NCBI GenBank assembly: GCA_037720595.1
Contig: JBBJLW010000001.1
Span: 62,001 to 126,000, forward strand
Length of the DNA stretch: 64,000 nucleotides
DNA from: Gaiellasilicea sp037720595
Lineage (GTDB): Bacteria > Actinomycetota > Thermoleophilia > Gaiellales > Gaiellaceae
Reading direction: 5' to 3'
Position numbers and translations under genes: made by a program. Shown here in pieces: positions 1 through 7,823 of this stretch (within the stretch, counting starts at the first letter, position 1; every line of letters begins with the position of its first letter). Under the pieces are notes generated by a model. The model was not told where the DNA came from and did not search any database. It saw nothing but the letters and a program-made list of their open reading frames with translations.

Positions 1-196
1 TGAGCTTGAAGAAGCCGTTCTTCCCGCAGCTCCGGAGTGTTGTTCACGAGGGACCGAAGACCGCCTTCACAGCTCCCGGCGGCTCTCTCGGCTCCGGCCG
101 ATCTCGCTACTCGTCTCCGTCGACGCTTTGGTTGACAATACCGCGCAGCGCACTCGGAGAACAGGGCTCCTGGGCCTCAGGCGCGCGAGGCGACAG

Positions 197-280
197 TGCG
201 GGCGAGAGGACTCGAACCTCCAAGGGCCGAAGCCCACCGGGACCTAAACCCGGCGCGTCTGCCAGTTCCGCCACGCCCGC
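197..280 (-). tRNA. tRNA-Leu (anticodon UAG)
   Basis: Read on the minus strand, the acceptor GCGGGCG pairs with CGCCCGC. The anticodon stem CCGGG/CCCGG encloses loop TTTAGGT, giving anticodon TAG, which reads CUA and other CUN codons. A long variable arm, typical of type II tRNAs such as tRNA-Leu, precedes the T arm with TTCGAGT. The discriminator base is A and no CCA is encoded. Confidence 0.95.
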
Positions 281-320
281 GGACGGTTCAAGGATAGAGC
301 GCGCAGGGTACGTCCGACCC

Positions 321-527
321 ATGAGCGAATCGAGCGATCCCGGCTTCGTCGATCCGAGCACAGTCGAGCCGCAGGTTGCGGACGACCCCACCGAGCGCGA
401 GCGCGAGAGCGAGCGGACGGACGAGACCCGCTACGAGCGCGAGCTCGAGGCGGACGCGGAAGCTCGCCGTGCCGCAGCCGAGCGATTGAAGGCGGACGAC
501 CTGCCCGAGCCCGCCACCGAGGAGTAG
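321..527 (+). CDS. Small highly charged hypothetical protein (68 aa)
   Basis: The product is 68 residues and extremely rich in Glu, Asp and Arg (ERERESERTDETRYEREL), which predicts a soluble, possibly helical or disordered protein. I recognise no family. The frame stays open upstream to the window edge, but that extension runs through the tRNA-Leu gene, so the ATG at 321 is the sensible start. No strong ribosome binding site is visible. It lies alone between the tRNA and the FIST gene. The regular charged composition and upstream-bounded start support a real gene, but the evidence is modest. Confidence 0.5.
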   Translation: MSESSDPGFVDPSTVEPQVADDPTERERESERTDETRYERELEADAEARRAAAERLKADDLPEPATEE

Positions 528-598
528 CTCCCGCCGGCGGATCGAGCCTCCCGGCCCGAGCCGCCAGCCGGTCGTAACAAGCGGCTCAAGTCTCGTGT

Positions 599-1804
599 GT
601 GACATCTGTCAACGCCGTTCGCGCGGAAGCGCAGCACCGATGGGTGGGGATCGGTCGTTCGGCCGCACCTGCGGCTCGATCGGCCGCCGCCGAGGCAACC
701 GGGGCTGCGCTCGCGCAAGGTGATGCAAAGCTGTTGATCGTCTTCTGCTCCGAGCTCTACGATCTCCCCGAGCTGCTGGCCACGATCAACGAGCGCTCGG
801 GCGGAGTGCCACTGATCGGCTGCTCGACGGCCGGTGAGATCGCCACCGACGGGCCGGGCGACGGAGGTGTCGTCGTCGTCTCGTTCGGAGGAGCTGGTTT
901 TGGGGTCTCCACAGCCGCGGCGACGGATGCCTCGGCAGGGCTACGTCAGGCCGGCGCAGCGGTGGCACGGTACTCGAACGACGACCCCGAGCGCCCGTAC
1001 CGTCTGCTCCTCCTCCTGACCGACGGGCTTGCCGGCGATCAGCAGGAGATTGTCCGTGGTGCGTACTCGGAGCTCGGTGCCGAGGTGCCGCTTGTCGGCG
1101 GCTGCGCCGGCGACGACCTGAAGATGAAGGCCACCTCGCAGCTTCACGGCGACCGCGTGCTGACGAATGCAGTCGTCGCGGCCGCGATCGCCTCGGACGC
1201 CCCATTCGGGATCGGAGTCCACCACGGCTGGCGCAAGGTCGGCGAGCCGATGCTGGTGACATCGAGCTCCGCCAACCGCGTCTCGCGCCTCGACGACAGA
1301 CCTGCGCTGGACGTGTATCTCGAACGGCTCGACGCGCCCGAGGAGGCATGGATCGATGCGGAGGCGTTCACGCGCTTCGCGCTCACTCATCCGCTCGGCC
1401 TGAGCCGGCGAAGCGGCGAGAACGTGCGTTTCGTCGCCGGCACCGATTTCGCCGACCGCTCGCTCGGCTGCATCGCCGAAGTGCCGCAGGGAGCGTTGGC
1501 CTGGATGATGGAAGGCGACGCCGCCTCCGTGCTCGATGCCACCGACGCCGCGTGCCGGGACGCGCTGGAGCCACTCGGCGATCGCCGCGCGCTCGGGCTG
1601 ATCGCTTTCGACTGCATCGCCCGCAAGGGCGTGCTCGCCGGGCACGGGCGTGCCGGGGAGGGGATCGCAGCCGAGGTGCAGCGGATCGCCGCGCACGCCG
1701 GCGGCGCACCGGTTGCGGGCTTCTATACGTACGGCGAGATCGCGCGCACGGCCGGCATGAGCGGCTTTCACAACCAGACGCTCGTGATCCTGGCGGTGAG
1801 CTGA
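599..1804 (+). CDS. FIST domain signal-sensing protein
   Basis: This 401-residue soluble protein matches the FIST_N plus FIST_C architecture. The N-terminal half contains LLIVFCSELYD, PLIGCSTAGEI and later VPLVGGCAGDD; the C-terminal half ends with GFYTYGEIART and HNQTLVILAVS. FIST domains are thought to bind small ligands such as amino acids and pass the signal to kinases, chemoreceptors or cyclic-di-GMP enzymes. The start is GTG at 599. The stop is followed after 3 nt by the start of a GGDEF-EAL protein, so the two are almost certainly one operon and this is probably the ligand sensor for that enzyme. The family call is firm; the ligand is unknown. Confidence 0.88.
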   Translation: MTSVNAVRAEAQHRWVGIGRSAAPAARSAAAEATGAALAQGDAKLLIVFCSELYDLPELLATINERSGGVPLIGCSTAGEIATDGPGDGGVVVVSFGGAGFGVSTAAATDASAGLRQAGAAVARYSNDDPERPYRLLLLLTDGLAGDQQEIVRGAYSELGAEVPLVGGCAGDDLKMKATSQLHGDRVLTNAVVAAAIASDAPFGIGVHHGWRKVGEPMLVTSSSANRVSRLDDRPALDVYLERLDAPEEAWIDAEAFTRFALTHPLGLSRRSGENVRFVAGTDFADRSLGCIAEVPQGALAWMMEGDAASVLDATDAACRDALEPLGDRRALGLIAFDCIARKGVLAGHGRAGEGIAAEVQRIAAHAGGAPVAGFYTYGEIARTAGMSGFHNQTLVILAVS

Positions 1805-1807
1805 GCG

Positions 1808-4054
1808 ATGAGCGCCGGCGTGAGCTGGGCAGCCCAGCAACTCGTCGAGCTGCTGGCGGCCGTCACGTCGTTCGAGGACGAGCAGGCGGCCACCCGGAGC
1901 GCTGTCGAGCGCACCGCCGAGGCGCTGGATGCGCAGATTGCCGCCCGGGTGCGCGACGGCGAGGTTTGCGCATCGATTGGGTTCCCGGCAGGCCGCGAGC
2001 CGGTCGCAGAGCTTGTGGCCGCGACCGCCGGGGAGCTCACGGCGATCGTGGTGCCGGGCGTCGGAACGGTGACCGTCGCCGTCGCGGCGCTCGAGAACGA
2101 TGCAGCATGCGCACTGCTCGTTGGGCGAGCCGGTGAGGGCTTCGGTCCGGAGGAGTTGGCCCTACTACGCGGGATGGCGCGCGTGCTCGCGCTGACCGTA
2201 CGACTGCTTCGCAGCTTCAACGCGCTTCAGCAGCGACAGCGATTGCTCGAGCGGAGCACGGAGATCCAGCGCGCGATCACGCGGCGCGCGCCCCTCCAGG
2301 AGGTGCTCGAGTCGATTGCAGAGGCAGCGCGGGAACTGGTCGGCGACGAGGTCGCCGGGCTGCGCATGATCGACGTCGACGATCCCACGATGATGGTCAC
2401 GGCCGCTACGAGTGACGTCTCGGCCGCGATCCGGACGCGAATCGAGCGCGGCCCGATCGGAGAGGGCGCGGGCGGCCGCGCGATCGCCGAGGGCAAGCTC
2501 GTCGTCGTCGAGAACTATTCGAAGACAGCCGACGCCCTGCCCGCGTTCAGCGAGCTCGAGCTCCAAGCCGCGATGGCCGCTCCCGTGCACGAGCGGGGCA
2601 CGATCGTCGGCAGCCTGACCGTGGCCTCCTACCGGCCGGGTCGCAGCTACAGCGAGGCCGAGCAGCAGATGCTCGTGGCCTTCGCAGAGCATGCCAGCCT
2701 GGCCGTCATGGACGCAACCACGGTCGATGCGATCCAGCACCAGGCACTGCACGACAGCCTCAGCGGCCTCCCCAATCGACGACTCTTTCTCGACCGACTG
2801 CAACACGCGCTCCAGCGACGTGGCGATCGTGGCTCGGTCGCCGTCATCTTCCTCGACCTCGATCGTTTCAAGAGCGTGAATGACAGCCTGGGCCACGACG
2901 CCGGCGACCGGCTTCTGGTCGAGTTGGCCCGCCGCCTCAACGAATGCACGCGTGGGTCGGACACGATCGCGAGACTCGGCGGCGACGAGTTCGCCGTGCT
3001 GATGGAAGGAGTCGTCGCGGAGCGGGAGGCTGCCCGTCTCGCCGAACGGATGTGCACGGTCGTGCGCGAGCCGGTGTTGCTCGGCGGACGCGAGATCCTC
3101 GTGACTGCGAGTGCGGGAATCGCCCTCGCCCGCGGGGTCGGCGGCGATCCGCTCCGCGACGCCGACACCGCGATGTACCGGGCGAAGGAGGCAGGAGGCG
3201 GCACCTACGAGTTCTTCGAGCCCAGCATGCGTCGCGCCGTCACCCAGCAACTCGGGCTCGAAGCCGATCTTCAGCGGGGGATCCGGCGGGGGGAGCTCGT
3301 GCTCTACTACCAGCCGTTCTACGACCTGAATACGCTCGCGGTCGTCGCAGTCGAGGCGCTCGCTCGCTGGCGCCATCCAGAACGGGGTCTGCTCGCCCCT
3401 GCGATCTTCATCCCGATCGCCGAGGAGACAGGCGCGATCGTCGAGATCGGGCGCTGGGCGCTTCGCGAAGCCTGTCTGCAGCTCGCCGACTGGCAGATGC
3501 GGTTCCCGCGCGAGCATCCTCTCTCGATGAGCGTCAACTTCTCCAGTCGGCAACTGCAGCAGCCGCGGCTCGCCAGGAAAATCGAGCAAGCCCTCGTGCA
3601 GGCGGGGCTCGACCCTGCCCACCTGATCCTCGAGCTGACCGAGACCACGATCATGCAGGACACCGACTCGGCACTCGAGACCCTCCGCGAGCTGAAGTCG
3701 CTGGGTGCTCGGCTCGCTCTCGACGACTTCGGTACCGGCTATTCCTCCCTGTGCTCATTGCGCTCCTACCCGCTCGACATCCTCAAGATCCCGAGACCGT
3801 TCATCGAAGGCATCGAGCACGGCTTCGAGAATTCTGCCGTTGCCCGCGCAAGTCTCCAGCTCGCCGACACCTTCGGCCTGGACAGCGTCGCCGAAGGCAT
3901 CGAGACCCGCGCTCAACTCGACGAGCTCGTGCGGATCGGCTGCCGCTACGGACAGGGCTACTTCCTCGGCCGACCGCAACCACCCATACAGCTCGAGAGC
4001 CGCCTCTCCACCCCGGCACGGCCCAGGGCGGCGACGCTGCGGCGAGTCTCCTGA
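1808..4054 (+). CDS. GAF-GGDEF-EAL cyclic-di-GMP synthase/phosphodiesterase
   Basis: This 748-residue cytoplasmic protein makes and/or degrades cyclic-di-GMP. Residues about 20-140 look like a degenerate GAF domain, about 155-300 a clear GAF domain, then GGDEF and EAL. The GGDEF motif is intact at residues 391-395 and is preceded by an RxxD inhibitory-site motif (RGSD, five residues upstream). The EAL motif is at 516-518. Other EAL active-site signatures are present: SVNFSSRQL, ELTET, DDFGTGYSSL, VAEGIE and GQGYFLG. The usual KID stretch reads LKIPRPF: the catalytic Lys is kept but the conserved Asp is Pro. Both activities therefore look possible, with phosphodiesterase less certain. It follows the FIST gene by 3 nt. 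Confidence 0.93.
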   Translation: MSAGVSWAAQQLVELLAAVTSFEDEQAATRSAVERTAEALDAQIAARVRDGEVCASIGFPAGREPVAELVAATAGELTAIVVPGVGTVTVAVAALENDAACALLVGRAGEGFGPEELALLRGMARVLALTVRLLRSFNALQQRQRLLERSTEIQRAITRRAPLQEVLESIAEAARELVGDEVAGLRMIDVDDPTMMVTAATSDVSAAIRTRIERGPIGEGAGGRAIAEGKLVVVENYSKTADALPAFSELELQAAMAAPVHERGTIVGSLTVASYRPGRSYSEAEQQMLVAFAEHASLAVMDATTVDAIQHQALHDSLSGLPNRRLFLDRLQHALQRRGDRGSVAVIFLDLDRFKSVNDSLGHDAGDRLLVELARRLNECTRGSDTIARLGGDEFAVLMEGVVAEREAARLAERMCTVVREPVLLGGREILVTASAGIALARGVGGDPLRDADTAMYRAKEAGGGTYEFFEPSMRRAVTQQLGLEADLQRGIRRGELVLYYQPFYDLNTLAVVAVEALARWRHPERGLLAPAIFIPIAEETGAIVEIGRWALREACLQLADWQMRFPREHPLSMSVNFSSRQLQQPRLARKIEQALVQAGLDPAHLILELTETTIMQDTDSALETLRELKSLGARLALDDFGTGYSSLCSLRSYPLDILKIPRPFIEGIEHGFENSAVARASLQLADTFGLDSVAEGIETRAQLDELVRIGCRYGQGYFLGRPQPPIQLESRLSTPARPRAATLRRVS

Positions 4055-4115
4055 GCGCTCCGGGCGCTGCCCGAATGCGTGAGAGGGAAGACAGGAACGA
4101 GCACCGAGTCGGGAG

Positions 4116-4187
4116 TGGCCCCGGGTGGAGTCGAACCACCGCGCGCAGATTCGAAGTCTGCCGCTCTATCCACTGAGCTACGGGGCC
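4116..4187 (-). tRNA. tRNA-Arg (anticodon UCG)
   Basis: On the minus strand the acceptor GGCCCCG pairs with CGGGGCC. The anticodon stem GCAGA/TCTGC encloses CTTCGAA, so the anticodon is TCG (reads CGA and related CGN). The D arm has AGCTCAGTGGATAGAGC and the T arm has GGTGG-TTCGACT-CCACC. Discriminator is A and CCA is not encoded. Confidence 0.95.
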
Positions 4188-4236
4188 GGGCTGACGTTGA
4201 GTATGCCCGACGTCTGCCCGGCCCTTGCCCGCCCGC

Positions 4237-4489
4237 TCAGCGCTTCGCCACCTGGACGACGTCGTAGCGGGTCGTCGGCGTCGGCGTCGTCCCGAAGCGG
4301 GCGTTCACCGCGTAGAGACGATTGCCGAGATCGTCGATCGTCGTCGGGGACGTCGAAGTCCGGATCGGTCAGGTAGCCGGTGATCCGGCCCGAGTCGAGC
4401 CGGGCCGCCAACGCGATCCGCGCGATCTTGTTGTCGCGGTTCTGGACGACGTAGAGGATCTTGCCGGTGAGCAGGATCCCGTCACCGTT
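4237..4489 (-). pseudogene. C-terminal fragment of an SMP-30/NHL-type beta-propeller protein, frameshifted
   Basis: The minus strand encodes GDGILLTGKILYVVQNRDNK and then ITGYLTDPDFDVP. After a shift at the four-C run (4346-4349) it continues as TTIDDLGNRLYAVNARFG, TTPTPTTRYDVVQVAKR and stop at 4237. Together these match the last ~85 residues of actinobacterial secreted propeller proteins of the SMP-30/gluconolactonase-like group (often mislabelled superoxide dismutase), with hallmark blocks such as DGRTLYVVQNR and TDPRFDVPTT. Removing one C restores a single frame. The rest of the gene is absent: the coding frame runs directly into the tRNA-His region. It is therefore a relic, wedged between two tRNA genes. 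The one-base shift alone could be a sequence error, but the missing N-terminus could not. Confidence 0.7.
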
Positions 4490-4568
4490 TCGCACGCTGT
4501 TCTTTTCATCGGAGACCTCCTTGTTGGCGAAAGCACAGAGATTCGTCGGGCTACACTGTCTCGGCACG

Positions 4569-4641
4569 GTGGCGGTAGCTCAGTTGGTAGAGCTCCGGGT
4601 TGTGGTCCCGGTGGTCGCGGGTTCGAGTCCCGTCCGCCACC
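4569..4641 (+). tRNA. tRNA-His (anticodon GUG)
   Basis: Acceptor GTGGCGG pairs with CCGCCAC. The anticodon stem CCGGG/CCCGG encloses TTGTGGT, giving GTG. The extra G(-1) characteristic of tRNA-His is encoded at 4568 and faces the C discriminator at 4641. The T arm has TTCGAGT. Confidence 0.95.
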
Positions 4642-4661
4642 TGCCTGTTTTGATGGCGCAA

Positions 4662-4714
4662 GATCGGAATCTGGGGAAGCAGATTCCGATCGCGCGACGA
4701 CCCCTGAAGGGTCG
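4662..4714 (+). terminator. Two tandem hairpins downstream of tRNA-His
   Basis: A perfect 11-bp inverted repeat (GATCGGAATCT at 4662-4672 and its complement at 4681-4691, 8-nt spacer) is followed by a second perfect 6-bp hairpin (CGACCC at 4698-4703, GGGTCG at 4709-4714). Neither is followed by a T run. They may end or process the tRNA-His transcript, or the first may be a protein-binding operator. The remaining bases up to 4862 hold nothing I can identify. Confidence 0.4.
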
Positions 4715-4862
4715 CTTCGCTCCCGGGCACGAGGCCGCGAACAGGCTGGAAGAGGCGAAATCCCGCCACCTGCTCGAACGTGCCGCGCAACCCTCACGTT
4801 TGTCCGCCCTCCTGCCTGAGTCCCTTTTTCGCTTCCCGGCAGGGAGCGCGGCAAACGTAGGA

Positions 4863-5759
4863 TCAACGCGATGCTCCACCTCCGGCACGACGACTGGCTG
4901 CGCTGAGGGCGCCGAGCACATCTTCGAGCCGAGTGTCCGGCCCGATCGACTCCGGCGGCCGAGCGGCGAAATCGGTTCGGGCGAGCGCCGCGTACAGCTC
5001 CGCGAAGCCGTCGAAGAGCTCGCGCGGCAGGCCGGCCGACTCCTGCGTCGTCGCGATCTCTCGCATCTCCCCCACATACCGCTCGGCCTTCGTGGCCGCA
5101 CGGCCGATCGAGCTCGCCGCCCGCTCCACGAGCCCGAGATCCGACTCGCGCAGGTCGTCCAGTACGTACGGAAGAACGTCGTTCGCGTGCGCAGCAAGCA
5201 ATGCGTGCGCGAGCAGGCCCACCGTGCCCTTGTAGACCGAGGCCGTCGACATCTTCACGGCCGAGGCGCTGCCGACTTCCAGCCCGACGAGGCGCGCGTC
5301 GATCCCGGGAGCCGGCCACGCGGCGAGCTCTGCTGCACGCGCGCCCGAGAGATAGATGCGGGTGGAGCCGTCTGCGTGCGGCGGCCCGCCCGAGATCGAG
5401 CCGTCGACGAGATCGAGTCCGCTGCCCGCGAGCTGTGTCTGGATCGCGCGGACGGTTGCCGGAGCGATCGCGTTCAGATCGGCGACGAGCGGATCGGCAT
5501 CGACCCGCCGCGCTGCCGCCGCGATGTCCGCCGCGACCGCCGCGGCGTGCTCGGGCGGGACGATCGAGACGACGATCTCCGCACGTCGTACGACCTCGTC
5601 GAGATCGCGCAGGAGCTCGAGTCCGTGCGCGAGCTCGCGCGTCCGGACGCTGCGGCCGGCGACAGTCGCGACCACCCGTGCGCCCCCGGCGGCGTAGGCG
5701 CGCCCCACCGCGCTTCCCATGGCGCCCGGACTGACAATCCCGATCGTGGGCTCGGCCAT
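4863..5759 (-). CDS. NAD(P)-binding 6-phosphogluconate/3-hydroxyisobutyrate dehydrogenase-like protein (DUF1932)
   Basis: 298 residues. The N-terminus has a Rossmann nucleotide-binding motif, GIVSPGAMGSAVGRAYAAGG, followed by the NAD_binding_2 fold (IVVSIVPPEHAAAVA, PLVADLNAIAP). The C-terminal helical half, with GGPPHADGSTRIYLSG and SAVKMSTASVYKG, matches the DUF1932 domain of phosphogluconate-dehydrogenase-like oxidoreductases. The substrate cannot be read from sequence; this subgroup is probably a beta-hydroxyacid dehydrogenase of unknown specificity. Its start lies 3 nt from the 3' end of tRNA-Arg(UCU), on the same strand. Confidence 0.85.
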   Translation of the reverse strand: MAEPTIGIVSPGAMGSAVGRAYAAGGARVVATVAGRSVRTRELAHGLELLRDLDEVVRRAEIVVSIVPPEHAAAVAADIAAAARRVDADPLVADLNAIAPATVRAIQTQLAGSGLDLVDGSISGGPPHADGSTRIYLSGARAAELAAWPAPGIDARLVGLEVGSASAVKMSTASVYKGTVGLLAHALLAAHANDVLPYVLDDLRESDLGLVERAASSIGRAATKAERYVGEMREIATTQESAGLPRELFDGFAELYAALARTDFAARPPESIGPDTRLEDVLGALSAASRRAGGGASR

Positions 5760-5762
5760 CAG

Positions 5763-5835
5763 TGCGCCCGGGAGGATTCGAACCTCCGACCCACGGCTTA
5801 GAAGGCCGTCGCTCTGTCCGCTGAGCTACGGGCGC
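5763..5835 (-). tRNA. tRNA-Arg (anticodon UCU)
   Basis: Minus-strand acceptor GCGCCCG pairs with CGGGCGC. Anticodon stem ACGGC/GCCGT encloses CTTCTAA, anticodon TCT (reads AGA). D arm AGCTCAGCGGACAGAGC and T arm GGAGG-TTCGAAT-CCTCC are regular. Discriminator A; CCA not encoded. Confidence 0.95.
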
Positions 5836-5915
5836 TCGCCGCAGAGGGTATCCGGGTCCGTGCGGGTCCTATCCTACGGCGCGAGGTCGGCGGAGCCCGC
5901 TCCGCCGAGCGTCGG

Positions 5916-6494
5916 CTAGGAGCGGGCGCCGAACTCGGAGGTCATGATCGTCACGTCGCGACCGCCGTACACGCCCGGGGCCTGTGCGACCGTGACGACC
6001 GAGAGACCGATCTCGCGCCAGCGGGCGGTGAGGATGTTCTGCCGGTGGCTGGGGCTCGCCATCCAGAGCCGGAGCGCTTCGGCGGCACTCGGCGCCGGCG
6101 CTGCCCACAGCAGGTTCTCGCCCACCGACCAGTTGCCGTAGCCCTTCGAGCCGTAGAAGCGCTCGACGCGCTTCTGGAACCCGCTGCCATCGCGAGACTC
6201 GTGCGTGAAAAAGCCGAGGTGACCCATCGCCCGCGAATGCGCGTCCGCCGCGGCACCGAGGGCGGGCGCGAGTCGGAGCGGAACCAGTCCGTGGTCGACT
6301 CTGATCGCGTTCAACTCGACGAGCACCTGACTCTCGAGTGCGTTCGCCGAGGCAATCGTGCTGGCCGGGCTCGCCGCGGCTCCTGCATTCGTCGCCCCGG
6401 CGACGAGCACCGCCAGACAGGCGATAAGTGCCAAAACCCCAGGAAACCTCCTCTCCACACGGGTGTGATCGACACCGCTGCGGCGGAGGAACAT
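5916..6494 (-). CDS. Secreted CAP (SCP/PR-1) domain protein
   Basis: 192 residues. An N-terminal export signal or anchor is visible (FPGVLALIACLAVLVAGA, about residues 17-35, followed by small residues). The rest is a CAP domain: LESQVLVELNAIRVDHG, an active-cleft His in AADAHSRAMGHLGFFTHES, the SVGENLLW block and LWMASPSHRQNIL. Bacterial CAP proteins act outside the cell, but their substrates are mostly unknown. A second CAP protein is encoded at 10674-11144. The AI-2E-family transporter upstream ends 21 nt before this gene, on the same strand, so the two may be cotranscribed. Confidence 0.9.
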   Translation of the reverse strand: MFLRRSGVDHTRVERRFPGVLALIACLAVLVAGATNAGAAASPASTIASANALESQVLVELNAIRVDHGLVPLRLAPALGAAADAHSRAMGHLGFFTHESRDGSGFQKRVERFYGSKGYGNWSVGENLLWAAPAPSAAEALRLWMASPSHRQNILTARWREIGLSVVTVAQAPGVYGGRDVTIMTSEFGARS

Positions 6495-6515
6495 CGTCCG
6501 ATCGAGGTACCTCGA

Positions 6516-7598
6516 TCAGGGCTCGGCCGGAGCCACCCCGGCTGGGCGCTCAACGAGCTGGCCTCGCCGATGCTTCAGGTAGTCGACGAGGAGCACCTGG
6601 ATCGTTCCGGCGACCGGGATCGCGGCCAGCGCGCCGATCACGCCGGCGAGCTCGGCTCCGATCAGGACGGCGATCAGGACGGCGAGCGGCGAAAGCTGCA
6701 CCGTGCGCCCGTAGACGACCGGCTGGAGCACGTGATTCTCGAGCTGCTGGTAGACGACGAAGAAGATCAGGATCACGATTCCCGAGGTCGTCGAATCGAG
6801 GAAGGCGACTGTGGTGACGAGAATCGCCGCGATCGTCGCGCCGGCGAGCGGGATCAGGTCGAGGATCGCAACGAGCAGGCCGAGTGCGATCGCGAAAGGG
6901 ACGTCGACGACGAGCAGAACGAGCGTCGAGACGACACCGGCGATCAGGCTGATCGTCAGATTCCCCGTGACGTAGCCGCCGATCGTCCGGTAGATGTCGT
7001 GGCCGACTGCGCGCCAGCGCGGTTGCGACTGATCGGGAAGCAGCCCGTAGAAACGATTGATCCAGGCCGGGCCCTCGAGCAGCATGAACAGCGTCAGGAA
7101 CGCGATCGTGAGCACCGCGATCACGGCACTGATCACGCTCTTCGTCACCGCGAGCGCTGTACCGGAGATCCCGAGCGCCCCGCCGGCCCCTCCGGCCTCG
7201 ACGGCCTCGCGCACCTTCTCGGTGATCTGATACTCGCGCTCGAGGAAGCCAAGCCGGCCACGGCCGCTCGTCAGATCCTCGACATAGGCGGGCAGGGTGT
7301 CGACGAAGTTGTTCACCTGCTCGACCAGGATCGGGACGAAGGTGGCGCCGAGTGCCACGATCGCTGCGAGCGCGCCGAGGTAGGTGATCAGCACAGCGAG
7401 CCCGCGCCTCGCCACCCCGTGCGCCTGAAGCCATTCGACGGCCGGGTTGAGCGCGACCGCGAGGAAGACCGCGACCAAGATCCAGATCAGGACGCCGCGC
7501 GCGATCTGGACGACCTGGATCAGCACGACCGCGGCGAGAATGATCCCGAGCACGACAAGGATCGCACGCGGACGGAAGCGGACGAGGCGCTCCTCCAT
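6516..7598 (-). CDS. AI-2E family transporter (membrane permease)
   Basis: 360 residues with about eight hydrophobic segments arranged as in the PF01594 family: two near the N-terminus (ILVVLGIILAAVVLIQVV and IWILVAVFLAVALNP), a loop with VEQVNNFVDTLPAYVEDL, then six toward the C-terminus including IVILIFFVVYQQLENHVL and VGTI-type ends. The YQQLENHVLQP block is a family signature. Members export small molecules or ions (autoinducer-2 for TqsA, Na+/H+ for some relatives); the cargo here is unknown. The start codon at 7598 gives the usual length. The next gene downstream is a CAP protein. Confidence 0.88.
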   Translation of the reverse strand: MEERLVRFRPRAILVVLGIILAAVVLIQVVQIARGVLIWILVAVFLAVALNPAVEWLQAHGVARRGLAVLITYLGALAAIVALGATFVPILVEQVNNFVDTLPAYVEDLTSGRGRLGFLEREYQITEKVREAVEAGGAGGALGISGTALAVTKSVISAVIAVLTIAFLTLFMLLEGPAWINRFYGLLPDQSQPRWRAVGHDIYRTIGGYVTGNLTISLIAGVVSTLVLLVVDVPFAIALGLLVAILDLIPLAGATIAAILVTTVAFLDSTTSGIVILIFFVVYQQLENHVLQPVVYGRTVQLSPLAVLIAVLIGAELAGVIGALAAIPVAGTIQVLLVDYLKHRRGQLVERPAGVAPAEP

Positions 7599-7727
7599 CC
7601 GAGCGACGATACGGACGTCGTCGGATGGTTCCGCCGCTGGACCGACGCCGGTGCCTCCGCTCGTACTCGCCGGCCGAAACGACCGACTGTAGAGGAGATA
7701 CCTCTCCGAGCGAACGTGTCCAGGGAG

Positions 7728-7798
7728 AGCGCCCGACCGGGCTCGAACCGGTGATCAGAGCTTGGAAGGCTCTTGTGTTACCACTACACCACGGGCGC
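7728..7798 (-). tRNA. tRNA-Gly (anticodon UCC)
   Basis: Minus-strand acceptor GCGCCCG pairs with CGGGCGC. Anticodon stem AGAGC/GCTCT encloses CTTCCAA, anticodon TCC. D arm TGGTGTAGTGGTAACA and T arm CCGGTTCGAGCCCGG are regular. The discriminator is T, as usual for tRNA-Gly. CCA not encoded. Confidence 0.95.
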
Positions 7799-7823
7799 GC
7801 GGCGAGAGCTAGGTTAGCGCCTC

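Noticed and set aside
132..137. TTGACA, a perfect -35 box
   Set aside because: No -10-like hexamer lies about 17 bp further on and no gene starts nearby in that direction before the antisense tRNA.
6..320. Upstream part of the open frame leading into the 68-residue protein
   Set aside because: It runs through tRNA-Leu and has no coding character; the ATG at 321 is the likely start.
2165..3622. 485-codon open frame antisense to the GGDEF-EAL gene
   Set aside because: GC-driven shadow; no family resemblance, while the opposite strand has intact catalytic motifs.
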